In this document: positions 13,828 to 19,654 of the stretch, one piece after another
How positions within the stretch are numbered: position 1 is the first letter of the stretch
Layout: each line of letters opens with the position of its first letter
Origin: a virus
Strand: one strand, 5' to 3'
Virus record (IMG/VR): IMGVR_UViG_3300034101_003302
Span: 1 to 57,273 of that record
Length of the DNA stretch: 57,273 nucleotides
The notes under the pieces: generated by a model
Database searches by the model: none
Told to the model about the DNA's origin: nothing
What the model saw: the letters and a program-made list of their open reading frames with translations, nothing else
Program-made: the position numbers and the translations under genes

Positions 13828-13979
13828 TTTTTTTTATGTTTTTCTTTCCTTGTGTAATGGTTTTTTAAATCCATAGATCTGGCAACAAATCTACCATCAA
13901 AGAAACCTTGTTCTTTTTGGGCGTTTCTTTGACTACCCAAGATCATCTTATGAACGATATTTTTCTCTTTTGTTTTCAT
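13815..13979 (-). CDS. Small basic protein (54 aa)
   Basis: 54 codons, MKTKEKNIVHKMILGSQRNA...LKNHYTRKEKHKKNLVD. Rich in Lys, His and Asn; no family recognised. Its last codons form the TTTGGTAGATTAA promoter block of the tRNA operon, so coding and promoter sequence overlap. It lies 4 nt after the 95-aa gene and is likely co-transcribed with it. Confidence 0.55.
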   Translation of the reverse strand: MKTKEKNIVHKMILGSQRNAQKEQGFFDGRFVARSMDLKNHYTRKEKHKKNLVD

Positions 13980-13983
13980 TTTA

Positions 13984-14271
13984 TTAGAATCTTAAAACAG
14001 TTACTATTAATTTATTTATATCTTCTTTTGTTTGATAACCCAATACATCATTCGTTATTGGGGTATCGTAGGTAATTTCCCATTTATCTTTGTCACCCTT
14101 AATTATTGCCACTTCCCAATCATCTTTACTTGAGGTATAAGATCCTCCACCACCAAAAGGTGATTTGTAATTAACGACGGACAAACCATATCCGTTTGGA
14201 AAAAAAATCAATCCGTGTAGTCCTTCCCCAAAATTATGGGGTTTAAACTGTATATCATCAAATGTTATCAT
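13984..14271 (-). CDS. Hypothetical protein (95 aa)
   Basis: The start is set at 14271 (MITFDDIQFKPHNFGEGLHG) because a host-type promoter lies only 4 nt upstream and the longer open frame runs through a tRNA-Leu gene. The sequence is Gly-rich in the middle (SPFGGGGSYTSS) with a tight alpha/beta pattern. Similar small proteins are frequent in phages, but I cannot name the family. The mRNA is probably leaderless. Confidence 0.65.
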   Translation of the reverse strand: MITFDDIQFKPHNFGEGLHGLIFFPNGYGLSVVNYKSPFGGGGSYTSSKDDWEVAIIKGDKDKWEITYDTPITNDVLGYQTKEDINKLIVTVLRF

Positions 14272-14275
14272 AAAA

Positions 14276-14307
14276 CAAAAATAATGGTTTTTTTTTAATC
14301 TACCAAA
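14276..14307 (-). promoter_or_regulatory. Host-type promoter, repeat copy 3
   Basis: TTTGGTAGATTAAA..., 20-nt spacer, TATTTTTG (14276-14283), 4 nt before the ATG at 14271. Confidence 0.7.
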
Positions 14308-14317
14308 TTTATTTTTG

Positions 14318-14397
14318 TAGTCCGGGTGGGACTCGAACCCACAAGCCTGAGCAACAGAGCTTAAATCTGTCGTGTATACCAATTCCACCACCGGACC
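14318..14397 (-). tRNA. tRNA-Leu(TAA)
   Basis: Leu D-arm GTG-GAATTGGTATA-CAC, anticodon arm ACAGA-TTTAAGC-TCTGT, T-arm GTGGG-TTCGAGT-CCCAC. Normal length, unlike its oversized relatives. Confidence 0.88.
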
Positions 14398-14423
14398 ATT
14401 ATTCACACCAATATTTCAAAGAA

Positions 14424-14453
14424 CAAAAAAACCCCTCTTTTTTGGAGAGGGGT
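14424..14453 (-). terminator. Intrinsic terminator
   Basis: Minus strand ACCCCTC / GAGGGGT followed by seven T; ends the unit 15748-14619. Confidence 0.9.
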
Positions 14454-14618
14454 CTTAAAATTTTATATGTACAAAATATTACACCCTCTCCTTGAAAGTT
14501 CTCTCAGCTAAATCGCCCCCTAACAATGATATGTGTAAATTTTTCATTTGCGTTTTTTTAATTTGTTTTATAAATATACAATACTTTTTAAAAGTGTCAA
14601 GTTTTTTTAATTTTTTTG

Positions 14619-14698
14619 TACCTTCGGTGGGATTCGAACCCACAAAAACACCGCTTCTAAGGCGGTTAGCTGTGCCAGTTTACATTAGTCACGAAGGC
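14619..14698 (-). tRNA. tRNA-Leu(TAG), short variable arm
   Basis: Acceptor GCCTTCG/CGAAGGT, anticodon arm ACCGC-CTTAGAA-GCGGT (TAG, reads CUA). The variable region is only about 6 nt and the D-arm is irregular, odd for tRNA-Leu. Confidence 0.7.
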
Positions 14699-14707
14699 AT
14701 TTATATG

Positions 14708-14778
14708 AGCTCAGGGAGGGATTCGAACCCCCGTACTCGGTTTTGCAGACCGGTGCCTAACCCCTCGGCCACCTGAGC
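14708..14778 (-). tRNA. tRNA-Cys(GCA)
   Basis: Acceptor GCTCAGG/CCTGAGC, D-arm GCC...GGC, loop CTGCAAA, discriminator T as expected for Cys. Confidence 0.9.
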
Positions 14779-14783
14779 TTATA

Positions 14784-15239
14784 TTAACGGCAGTGGTGAT
14801 CTGCCGCTCTTGTTGCAATTTGATTATGAGGTTTAATGTTTGTCTTATACCCCAAGGACATTGCCCATCCTGTTGCCGGTTGGACCAATTTTGAACTGAA
14901 GTGTTTATCGTCACTATTATAATCCAAATCAATTTCCACTTTCACATTAACTTTTTTAGTTAACCATTCGGCAACCTCAATTGAGTAATCGGCCTCATTC
15001 CATAATCTTGTCCATTTATCTTTAATCTTTTTTATCTTTTGTTTGTGGTATATATAATGGACCCCACGGTTACCATATCTATAAGCAATTGCGGTTACAT
15101 AGACCGTACTTCTTCTATGGTTTTGTGAGTCAGTCCCAATATGTACCTCAACCCAAGGACATTCTTTTATTATGTCAATTGTATGTTTTACAATGTCAGG
15201 AACAGATTCACCAGTTACTTTTCTGAATACTCTGTTCAT
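14784..15239 (-). CDS. RNase H-like protein, YkuK/DUF458 family
   Basis: 151 aa. VEVHIGTDSQNHRRSTVYVTAIA (~31-53) with the TDSQ acidic strand, then EADYSIEVAEWL and VEIDLDYNSDD match the DUF458/YkuK family, predicted RNase H-fold nucleases often carried by phages. The acidic residues D37, E87-region and D105-region could form the metal site. It lies between the cysteine-protease-like gene and tRNA-Cys in one transcript from the promoter at 15753, suggesting a role in RNA or tRNA turnover. Confidence 0.75.
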   Translation of the reverse strand: MNRVFRKVTGESVPDIVKHTIDIIKECPWVEVHIGTDSQNHRRSTVYVTAIAYRYGNRGVHYIYHKQKIKKIKDKWTRLWNEADYSIEVAEWLTKKVNVKVEIDLDYNSDDKHFSSKLVQPATGWAMSLGYKTNIKPHNQIATRAADHHCR

Positions 15240-15250
15240 AATTTCAAATT

Positions 15251-15748
15251 TTATTTTATTTCAAATGCCGACCTCATTGGTCGTTTTGTTTTTATCGCAT
15301 CTTCAGGGTTTCCAATAACAACACCATCTTTAATTGTAAATGCATGTCCTTTAACTAAAACAAAGAAAGTACCTTTAGGGTTTTTCTTTACAAACGTACC
15401 TACAGTCATTTGTCTTTTTACTTTTTCACCCTTTACTTTTACTTCGTATGAAAGTGAATATGGGTAAACTAAACTATTACTTTTTGTCCCAATAGGTATA
15501 AGTTTTTTACCGTTAACCTTTATAAAACTTTCAGAAAGTTTGACCAATTTGGATGTTGTAAAATATGTTCCTTTTCTTGGTTTTCTATTAAATTCTTCAG
15601 CAACATATTTATGAGCATAATCATAAGATACATCAAACGCCGAAGCAAACGCCCTAACAACACAATCATTTGTTTCAATTCTTGCGGTTACAGAATCACT
15701 ATAACCTTTAATTGCACTTCCTGTAGATTCGTATGGTAAATATTTCAT
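15251..15748 (-). CDS. Papain/C39-like cysteine peptidase candidate
   Basis: 165 aa. TNDCVVRAFASAFDVSYDYAH places Cys29 at the start of a helix, and GTFFVLVKGHAFTIKDGVVIGN supplies His135 and Asn147, the Cys-His-Asn order of papain-fold phage proteases. No signal peptide, no leader; cytoplasmic. A host-type -7 element lies 4 nt before the ATG, so it is an early, nearly leaderless gene. It may process host or phage proteins; target unknown. Confidence 0.65.
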   Translation of the reverse strand: MKYLPYESTGSAIKGYSDSVTARIETNDCVVRAFASAFDVSYDYAHKYVAEEFNRKPRKGTYFTTSKLVKLSESFIKVNGKKLIPIGTKSNSLVYPYSLSYEVKVKGEKVKRQMTVGTFVKKNPKGTFFVLVKGHAFTIKDGVVIGNPEDAIKTKRPMRSAFEIK

Positions 15749-15752
15749 AATA

Positions 15753-15760
15753 CAAATATA
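15753..15760 (-). promoter_or_regulatory. Host-type -7 element
   Basis: TATATTTG 4 nt before the ATG at 15748; no clear -33 TTG. Confidence 0.55.
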
Positions 15761-15783
15761 ATGGTTTTTTTTATTTTATGAAA

Positions 15784-15791
15784 ATATTTAT
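15784..15791 (+). promoter_or_regulatory. ATATTTAT element (putative late promoter)
   Basis: ATATTTAT 32 nt upstream of the ATG at 15824. Confidence 0.5.
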
Positions 15792-15823
15792 AAAGTAAAT
15801 AAACTTAAAAAAAAACAAAAAAA

Positions 15824-16318
15824 ATGAAGGAAACGTATATTATTAAAAAATCACTAAACAATCGCTTATTTGGAGAATCTACATCTATTCCTAACGAGAC
15901 AAGTAAACAGAAGTTAATAAACGCATATTCATTTATGTTAATTTTATCAGATAGTTTTAATGAATCTAATCGCAAATTTGGTCAAAAACTTACACCATCA
16001 TACGATGGTTTTGCTATTGAGGATTGGCAAAAAGATATAAGCACAAGGATAAAAGAATTAGATACAATATATTGTTTTAGTTCAGTTACATTTACTTGTA
16101 TTTCTGATGGAGGTATTGAATACACTCTTTGTGACGGTACAGTAGTTCAATCTTCTTGTAGATTTGGAGTTAATGTATTAAAAGAATGTATAAGAAAAGA
16201 TAGTTTAAAAGGTTTTGAGGATAGAAAAAAACCAATTAGATCGGCAACCATAAGAGATGTAAGATATACTTTTCCTTGTAAAGGTGACGTAACAACAACC
16301 ACTACCACATCAAAATAA
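15824..16318 (+). CDS. Leader-bearing protein, apparently frameshifted at a Thr linker
   Basis: 164 aa. N-terminus MKETYIIKKSLNNRLFGES resembles a packaging leader (LFGE). The body is alpha/beta with CISDGGIEYTLCDGTVV. It ends in a Thr linker (TTTTTTSK) at a TAA. In the +1 frame from about 16290 to the stop at 16421 lies a Cys-rich module (C-x4-KGC...YKTLKEC-x3-C) like the YAC...GNC...YTTSNC-x2-AC module of the protein at 22872. The gene therefore looks like an approximately 197-aa protein broken by a frameshift, or made by programmed +1 shifting. Confidence 0.65.
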   Translation: MKETYIIKKSLNNRLFGESTSIPNETSKQKLINAYSFMLILSDSFNESNRKFGQKLTPSYDGFAIEDWQKDISTRIKELDTIYCFSSVTFTCISDGGIEYTLCDGTVVQSSCRFGVNVLKECIRKDSLKGFEDRKKPIRSATIRDVRYTFPCKGDVTTTTTTSK

Positions 16319-16421
16319 TTATTATGAATGTACTAATATTAAAGGGTGTGTTCAAAGTCCAATGGGAAAATACAAAACATTAAAAGAATGTGAAATGGTA
16401 TGTGCCAAATCATTACTATAA
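16319..16421 (+). pseudogene. Out-of-frame Cys-rich C-terminal module of the 15824 gene
   Basis: Open in the frame +1 to the upstream CDS: CTNIKGCVQSPMGKYKTLKE followed by CEMVCAKSLL. The spaced cysteines and the YKTLKEC signature match a repeated Cys module elsewhere in the window. It has no sensible start codon of its own. Confidence 0.5.
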
Positions 16422-16450
16422 AATATAGTATAACATAACTACATATTAAT

Positions 16451-16482
16451 AAGGAAGACATTTTGTCTTCCTTATTTTTTTT
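16451..16482 (+). terminator. Intrinsic terminator
   Basis: AAGGAAGAC / GTCTTCCTT (9 bp) with loop ATTTT and an eight-T tail; follows the out-of-frame module. Confidence 0.9.
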
Positions 16483-16483
16483 G

Positions 16484-16559
16484 TGGAACCATACGGAGTC
16501 GAACCGTAACCTCTGGATTTTCAGTCCAGCGTGACACACCACACTTACACCATAGTTCC
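16484..16559 (-). tRNA. tRNA-Phe(GAA)
   Basis: Acceptor GGAACTA/TGGTTCC, anticodon arm CTGGA-CTGAAAA-TCCAG, T-arm TACGG-TTCGACT-CCGTA. Confidence 0.92.
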
Positions 16560-16568
16560 TTATTTTAG

Positions 16569-16639
16569 CGCGTCCCCAAGGATTCGAACCCTGACCGATG
16601 GGTTTGGAATCCATCATGCTCCCTTTACACCAGAGACGC
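16569..16639 (-). tRNA. tRNA-Trp(CCA)
   Basis: Acceptor GCGTCTC/GGGACGC, loop TTCCAAA, discriminator G as for Trp. Confidence 0.88.
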
Positions 16640-16648
16640 TTGTTTTTG

Positions 16649-16721
16649 TACCCCCTCAGAGACTCGAACTCCGACCTGACGCCTTAGAAGAGCGTTGTAC
16701 TTCCAATTATACGAAAGGGGC
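16649..16721 (-). tRNA. tRNA-Arg(TCT), second copy type
   Basis: Acceptor GCCCCTT/AGGGGGT, anticodon arm ACGCT-CTTCTAA-GGCGT. Body differs from the TCT tRNA at 10959, so not a recent duplicate. Confidence 0.88.
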
Positions 16722-16725
16722 AAAT

Positions 16726-16890
16726 AAAAGATGATGAACAACTTTATCAGGAATCTCGTCCTCAGACTTCACACACCATTAGAGAGTTGGGTTGTTACAT
16801 CAATACAATTAAGATTGAATACCTATCCTTAGTGTGTACCCTTGCGAACACCCCTCCGTGTCCGTTGTTCTACGCTTCCTATCATCTTTT
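16726..16890 (-). ncRNA. Compact structured RNA filling the Arg-Arg tRNA spacer
   Basis: About 165 nt closed by a perfect 10-bp helix (AAAAGATGAT / ATCATCTTTT), with inner CACAC/GTGTG and GTGT/ACAC helices and the motif ACAACGGACA near its 5' end (16859-16868). It abuts tRNA-Arg(ACG) within 2 nt. No ORF, no T-arm. ACAACGGACA recurs in the next spacer RNA. Confidence 0.55.
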
Positions 16891-16891
16891 G

Positions 16892-16964
16892 TACCTTCGG
16901 AGAGACTCAAACTCCCATCTTGTGATCCGTAGTCACGGGTTCTATTCAGTTGAACTACGAAGGT
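16892..16964 (-). tRNA. tRNA-Arg(ACG)
   Basis: Acceptor ACCTTCG/CGAAGGT, D-arm GTTC...GAAC, anticodon arm GTGA-CTACGGA-TCAC; A34 would be edited to inosine by host TadA. Confidence 0.85.
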
Positions 16965-16966
16965 AT

Positions 16967-17062
16967 AAATAGCTCTGGTCAACCACTCGCCACCCACCCC
17001 AGGGAATAAAGGGAATACCACCCTATATTTTGAGCCTAAGCCTTGTCCGTTGTGAACTATTT
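16967..17062 (-). ncRNA. Compact structured RNA filling the Arg-His tRNA spacer
   Basis: About 96 nt closed by AAATAG/CTATTT, containing ACAACGGACA (17046-17055) close to its 5' end as in the 16726-16890 element. It abuts both flanking tRNAs. G+C-richer than coding DNA around it. Confidence 0.5.
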
Positions 17063-17063
17063 G

Positions 17064-17137
17064 TGTGTATGATGGGGGTCGAACCCATGACCTCTTGAAC
17101 CACAATCAAGCACTCTGCCAACTGAGCTACATACACC
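17064..17137 (-). tRNA. tRNA-His(GTG)
   Basis: Anticodon arm CTTGA-TTGTGGT-TCAAG, with the extra 5' G(-1) typical of tRNA-His before GTGTATG/CATACAC. Confidence 0.92.
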
Positions 17138-17143
17138 ATGTAG

Positions 17144-17213
17144 TACCGATAAAGGGTATCGAACCCAATGACATCCAGGATATGAGCCCGGACCGAAAAC
17201 CTTTTCTATCGGC
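17144..17213 (-). tRNA. tRNA-Met or Ile2 (CAT), reduced D-arm
   Basis: Acceptor GCCGATA/TATCGGT, anticodon arm CCGGG-CTCATAT-CCTGG. The D region is short and weakly paired (70 nt in total). A candidate Ile2 for AUA if lysidine-modified. Confidence 0.75.
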
Positions 17214-17219
17214 ATGTTG

Positions 17220-17308
17220 AGGAAAGCAGTGGTAACGATCCACAATCGGTTTCTCACCGATCACATTGTTTAGCAAACAAGTCCCGTCGCCTTCAGGGAT
17301 TACTTTCC
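17220..17308 (-). tRNA. tRNA-Ser(GCT)
   Basis: Class II: acceptor GGAAAGT/GCTTTCC, D-arm TCCC-TGAAGGCGAC-GGGA, loop TTGCTAA, variable arm ATCGGT-GAGAA-ACCGAT, T-arm GTGG-ATCGTTA-CCAC. The T-loop begins with A instead of T. Confidence 0.85.
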
Positions 17309-17420
17309 ATTTGTGGATGACATATAGAATCTTTAGTCTACTAAGGCAAGACCTCCATTTGGGGTTCCGTTAACCGATTCGTCTTTATAACCCCATACGG
17401 AACAAGCGGGATATCCATTG
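17309..17420 (-). ncRNA. Structured spacer RNA with possible pseudoknot
   Basis: 112 nt without ORF or tRNA. Minus strand has GTTCCGT/ACGGAAC (7 bp) with an internal GGGGTT that can pair with the AACCCC overlapping the 3' arm, a pseudoknot-like arrangement, plus GGAT/ATCC ends. Function unknown. Confidence 0.4.
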
Positions 17421-17493
17421 TGTTCACGACGGGTTACGATCCCATTACCTCCGACGTATCAGATCGGCGCTCTACCAATTGAGCTACGTGAAC
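17421..17493 (-). tRNA. tRNA-Ile(GAT)
   Basis: Acceptor GTTCACG/CGTGAAC, anticodon arm CCGAT-CTGATAC-GTCGG, T-arm ATGGG-ATCGTAA-CCCGT with A at T-loop position 1. Confidence 0.9.
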
Positions 17494-17499
17494 TTATTG

Positions 17500-17572
17500 C
17501 GGACAAGGAAGGGTACGATCCTACAACCTATCGGTTAACAGCCGATTGCTCTACCAATTGAGCTACTTGTCC
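17500..17572 (-). tRNA. tRNA-Asn(GTT)
   Basis: Acceptor GGACAAG/CTTGTCC, anticodon arm ATCGG-CTGTTAA-CCGAT, T-loop ATCGTAC (A at position 1), discriminator G. Confidence 0.92.
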
Positions 17573-17583
17573 ATTTTTTTTTG

Positions 17584-17666
17584 TGGGAGAGGAGGGACTC
17601 GAACCCCCAAGGTCTCACGACGACAGATTTACAGTCTGCTGAGCCAACCAATTGCTCAACTCTCCC
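17584..17666 (-). tRNA. tRNA-Tyr(GTA)
   Basis: Class II: acceptor GGGAGAG/CTCTCCC, anticodon arm CAGA-CTGTAAA-TCTG, long variable arm, T-loop TTCGAGT. Confidence 0.92.
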
Positions 17667-17672
17667 TTATTG

Positions 17673-17746
17673 TACACTCTACAGGGATCGAACCTGTGAC
17701 CTGTTGTATGTAAAACAACCGCTACTACCTGCTGAGCTAAGAGTGT
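17673..17746 (-). tRNA. tRNA-Val(TAC)
   Basis: Acceptor ACACTCT/AGAGTGT, anticodon arm GTTGT-TTTACAT-ACAAC. Two nt downstream of the 71-aa gene. Confidence 0.92.
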
Positions 17747-17747
17747 G

Positions 17748-17963
17748 TTATGAAGTTATCATTTTAATGCTTTGAATTGTAGTTGAATACAATCCTTGGT
17801 CTAAATAAGGTTTACTATCTTTAAGAAGATTTAAAACCGTATTTGTTGCCTGTTCTTGAGTTTGTCCTTGTTTAACTAAACGTACAATAGCTCTTTCACA
17901 TTCTTCACCAACTTTAACCATTCCTTTTGGTAGTCCTTTCTTAATTTCTTTTACCGTTTTCAT
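17748..17963 (-). CDS. Small hypothetical protein (71 aa)
   Basis: 71 aa, MKTVKEIKKGLPKGMVKVGE...LLKDSKPYLDQGLYSTTIQS: a helical, basic protein. The host-type promoter 4 nt upstream predicts a leaderless mRNA, and the transcript would continue into tRNA-Val, Tyr, Asn, Ile and beyond. No family recognised. Confidence 0.65.
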   Translation of the reverse strand: MKTVKEIKKGLPKGMVKVGEECERAIVRLVKQGQTQEQATNTVLNLLKDSKPYLDQGLYSTTIQSIKMITS

Positions 17964-17967
17964 ATTA

Positions 17968-17998
17968 CAAAGATAACGGTTTTTTTAATTCTACCAAA
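17968..17998 (-). promoter_or_regulatory. Host-type promoter, repeat copy 4
   Basis: TTTGGTAGAATTAAA..., 19-nt spacer, TATCTTTG (17968-17975), 4 nt before the ATG at 17963. Confidence 0.8.
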
Positions 17999-18004
17999 TT
18001 TTTG

Positions 18005-18079
18005 TGATCCCGGTGAGGTTCGAACTCACGACCCCTCCATTAAAAGTGGAGTGCTCTAAACCAACTGAGCTACGAGATC
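18005..18079 (-). tRNA. tRNA-Lys(TTT)
   Basis: Anticodon arm CTCCA-CTTTTAA-TGGAG; acceptor GATCTCG/CGGGATC. Its 5' end contains the stop codon of the HNH gene. Confidence 0.92.
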
Positions 18080-18657
18080 TTCTGTTTGTCATACTTGTCA
18101 CTTTCCATAACACTTGTTTTTATTTGTTTATTTAATTTATTTCTATATTCATCAATTTTTCCTATAACCTCATCTTTATATTTTGAATGGACATATTGAT
18201 GATGTGTCGGACATAACGGTATCAAATTTTCAATTGAGTTGTTATTATGGTTTTCATCATAATGATGAACGGAAACTATTTTATTTTCCCCACAAACAAC
18301 ACATTCTTTTTTATGGTGTTCAAAACATATTCGTCTGTAATGATTTTTTTCACCAGATAAATTACCATAGTTTGGGTTATTTTCTCCTGATCTGAAATAT
18401 GTATTTGAACAAGAATGAGAACAAGTAGTTTTTTCTCTTTTATGGTTAACCATTGTTTCAAATCTATTTCCGCAAACAGGACAATCTTTTATTTTTCTTT
18501 CATATATAAAAGGTTGTTTAGATAAATGTGAAATGTCAATTTCATTTTCTTTAATAAGTTTTTCAAACTTTCTTCTTGATGTCCCATTATCATATCCATA
18601 TATAGACCGAACCGCTTGTGATTTTGTTTTACTGTTTTTTATAATATCTCTTTCCAT
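18070..18657 (-). CDS. HNH homing endonuclease
   Basis: 195 aa. A zinc-finger-like pair (CPVCGNRFE..., CSHSCSNTYF) is followed by an HNH core: CVVCGENKIVSVHHYDENHN, N-IENLIPLCPTHHQYVH. Complete Cys-His zinc ribbon and HNH residues are visible. The stop codon (TAG) lies within tRNA-Lys, so gene and tRNA overlap by 10 nt, an intimacy typical of mobile endonucleases that target tRNA loci. An ATATTTAT element precedes the start. Confidence 0.85.
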   Translation of the reverse strand: MERDIIKNSKTKSQAVRSIYGYDNGTSRRKFEKLIKENEIDISHLSKQPFIYERKIKDCPVCGNRFETMVNHKREKTTCSHSCSNTYFRSGENNPNYGNLSGEKNHYRRICFEHHKKECVVCGENKIVSVHHYDENHNNNSIENLIPLCPTHHQYVHSKYKDEVIGKIDEYRNKLNKQIKTSVMESDKYDKQKIS

Positions 18658-18662
18658 ATTAA

Positions 18663-18670
18663 TAAATATT
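18663..18670 (-). promoter_or_regulatory. ATATTTAT element (putative late promoter)
   Basis: ATATTTAT 5 nt before the HNH gene ATG at 18657. Confidence 0.5.
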
Positions 18671-18720
18671 TGTGTTTGTCGTAAAAATCACTTTTAGTCA
18701 AAATCTTTTTATACGATTGT

Positions 18721-18789
18721 CGAATGTGTACGAATCGAACGTCTCCCGAATGTCCCAAACATCCTGTGCAACCATTACACCACACACTC
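18721..18789 (-). tRNA. tRNA-Pro(TGG)
   Basis: Acceptor GAGTGTG/CACATTC, anticodon arm GGATG-TTTGGGA-CATTC. T-stem is weak. Confidence 0.8.
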
Positions 18790-18798
18790 GTTATTTTT

Positions 18799-18885
18799 TG
18801 GAGGAAGAGTGAGGTGTCGATCCCCATACCTTTCAGTACCTGCCGTTTTCAAGACGGAGTCACAAGCCGTTGTGATTACCCTTCC
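18799..18885 (-). tRNA. tRNA-Ser(TGA)
   Basis: Class II: acceptor GGAAGGG/CTCTTCC, anticodon arm CCGT-CTTGAAA-ACGG, T-arm TGGGG-ATCGACA-CCTCA (A at T-loop position 1), CCA encoded. Confidence 0.88.
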
Positions 18886-18891
18886 TTAATG

Positions 18892-18962
18892 TTGTTCCCC
18901 AAGGACTCGAACCTCGATTCCACGGACCAAAACCGCGTGTCCTGCCATTAGACGAGGGAACA
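18892..18962 (-). tRNA. tRNA-Gln(TTG)
   Basis: Acceptor TGTTCCC/GGGAACA, anticodon arm CGCGG-TTTTGGT-CCGTG. Confidence 0.9.
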
Positions 18963-18998
18963 TTATAAGGCCAATATGTCAAAGAACTTTTTCTTTTG

Positions 18999-19071
18999 AG
19001 GTTTCTATCGGGTTCGAACCGATGACTCCGGGTTACAAAGCCGGGATATTACCAAACTATACTAAGAAACC
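18999..19071 (-). tRNA. tRNA-Thr(TGT)
   Basis: Acceptor GGTTTCT/AGAAACC, loop TTTGTAA, T-arm ATCGG-TTCGAAC-CCGAT. Confidence 0.9.
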
Positions 19072-19083
19072 AATATAAAACAA

Positions 19084-19113
19084 AAAACCCGAGATTTTTA
19101 CGTCTCGGGTTTT
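19084..19113 (-). terminator. Intrinsic terminator
   Basis: AAAACCCGAGA / TCTCGGGTTTT, followed on the minus strand by six T; separates the 19144 gene from the tRNA array. Confidence 0.88.
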
Positions 19114-19143
19114 ACATTTCTTTTATTTATTTGTTAAACGTTT

Positions 19144-19251
19144 TTAACTCATAAGTGAAAATACCCTCGACGGTTTAGGCGTAATATAACTAAACGACCA
19201 CTGATTGTTCGGTTTGTTACAAAGGACCATATGTCTAAGATTTGTTTTCAT
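19144..19251 (-). CDS. Small protein (35 aa) with own promoter
   Basis: 35-codon frame, MKTNLRHMVLCNKPNNQWSF... , with a full host-type promoter upstream and an intrinsic terminator downstream, which is why I accept it despite its size. No family recognised; slightly basic, one Cys, two Trp/Phe aromatic groups. Confidence 0.5.
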   Translation of the reverse strand: MKTNLRHMVLCNKPNNQWSFSYITPKPSRVFSLMS

Positions 19252-19300
19252 TTTTTTATTATAAGTATATTATTATTACTAAAAGTTTTAATTTATGTTA

Positions 19301-19330
19301 CAAATATAAGTGTTTTTTTTAATTTGACAA
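19301..19330 (-). promoter_or_regulatory. Bacteroidota-type promoter
   Basis: Minus-strand TTG, 19-nt spacer, TATATTTG (19301-19308), about 50 nt before the ATG at 19251. Confidence 0.75.
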
Positions 19331-19426
19331 GTTATTTTCTTGAAAATTTTTGATTTCGTATAAAAATTTATCAAAATCTTCTGAATTTATAAACTCATTA
19401 TGTAGATCTTCAAATATGTCTTCCAT
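19319..19426 (-). CDS. Small acidic protein (35 aa)
   Basis: MEDIFEDLHNEFINSEDFDK..., acidic helix-rich 35-aa protein starting 1 nt after the stop of the 59-aa gene, so probably translationally coupled. Function unknown. Confidence 0.45.
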   Translation of the reverse strand: MEDIFEDLHNEFINSEDFDKFLYEIKNFQENNLSN

Positions 19427-19427
19427 A

Positions 19428-19607
19428 TTATATTATTTTAACCTCATATTCATGTCCTGAATCAGAATTATTCTGAAATATATCTCTCATTTCTTCAGCC
19501 TTTTCTTTTTTATCAAATTCCCAAATTTCACTATCACTATTCAATAGAATTACGGGAACTCTTTTTTTATTATCATTCATTTTAATATGTTTTACTATAA
19601 CGTACAT
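19428..19607 (-). CDS. Small protein (59 aa)
   Basis: MYVIVKHIKMNDNKKRVPVI..., continuing SEIWEFDKKEKAEEMRDIFQ. A beta-strand-rich N-terminus and an acidic helix resemble small phage proteins of unknown role. It forms a two-gene unit with the 35-aa protein downstream. Confidence 0.55.
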   Translation of the reverse strand: MYVIVKHIKMNDNKKRVPVILLNSDSEIWEFDKKEKAEEMRDIFQNNSDSGHEYEVKII

Positions 19608-19654
19608 AATTTTTTATTTAAAAATAAATAAATTTATTTTAAATGTCAAACATT

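Noticed and set aside
14272-14406. N-terminal extension of the 13984 ORF
   Set aside because: The extension runs through tRNA-Leu(TAA) and the promoter at 14276; the ATG at 14271 is the sensible start.
16726-16890. Hammerhead-type ribozyme in the spacer RNA
   Set aside because: A CTGAGGACGAGA string resembles part of the hammerhead core, but the required CTGANGA and GAAA elements are not correctly arranged.
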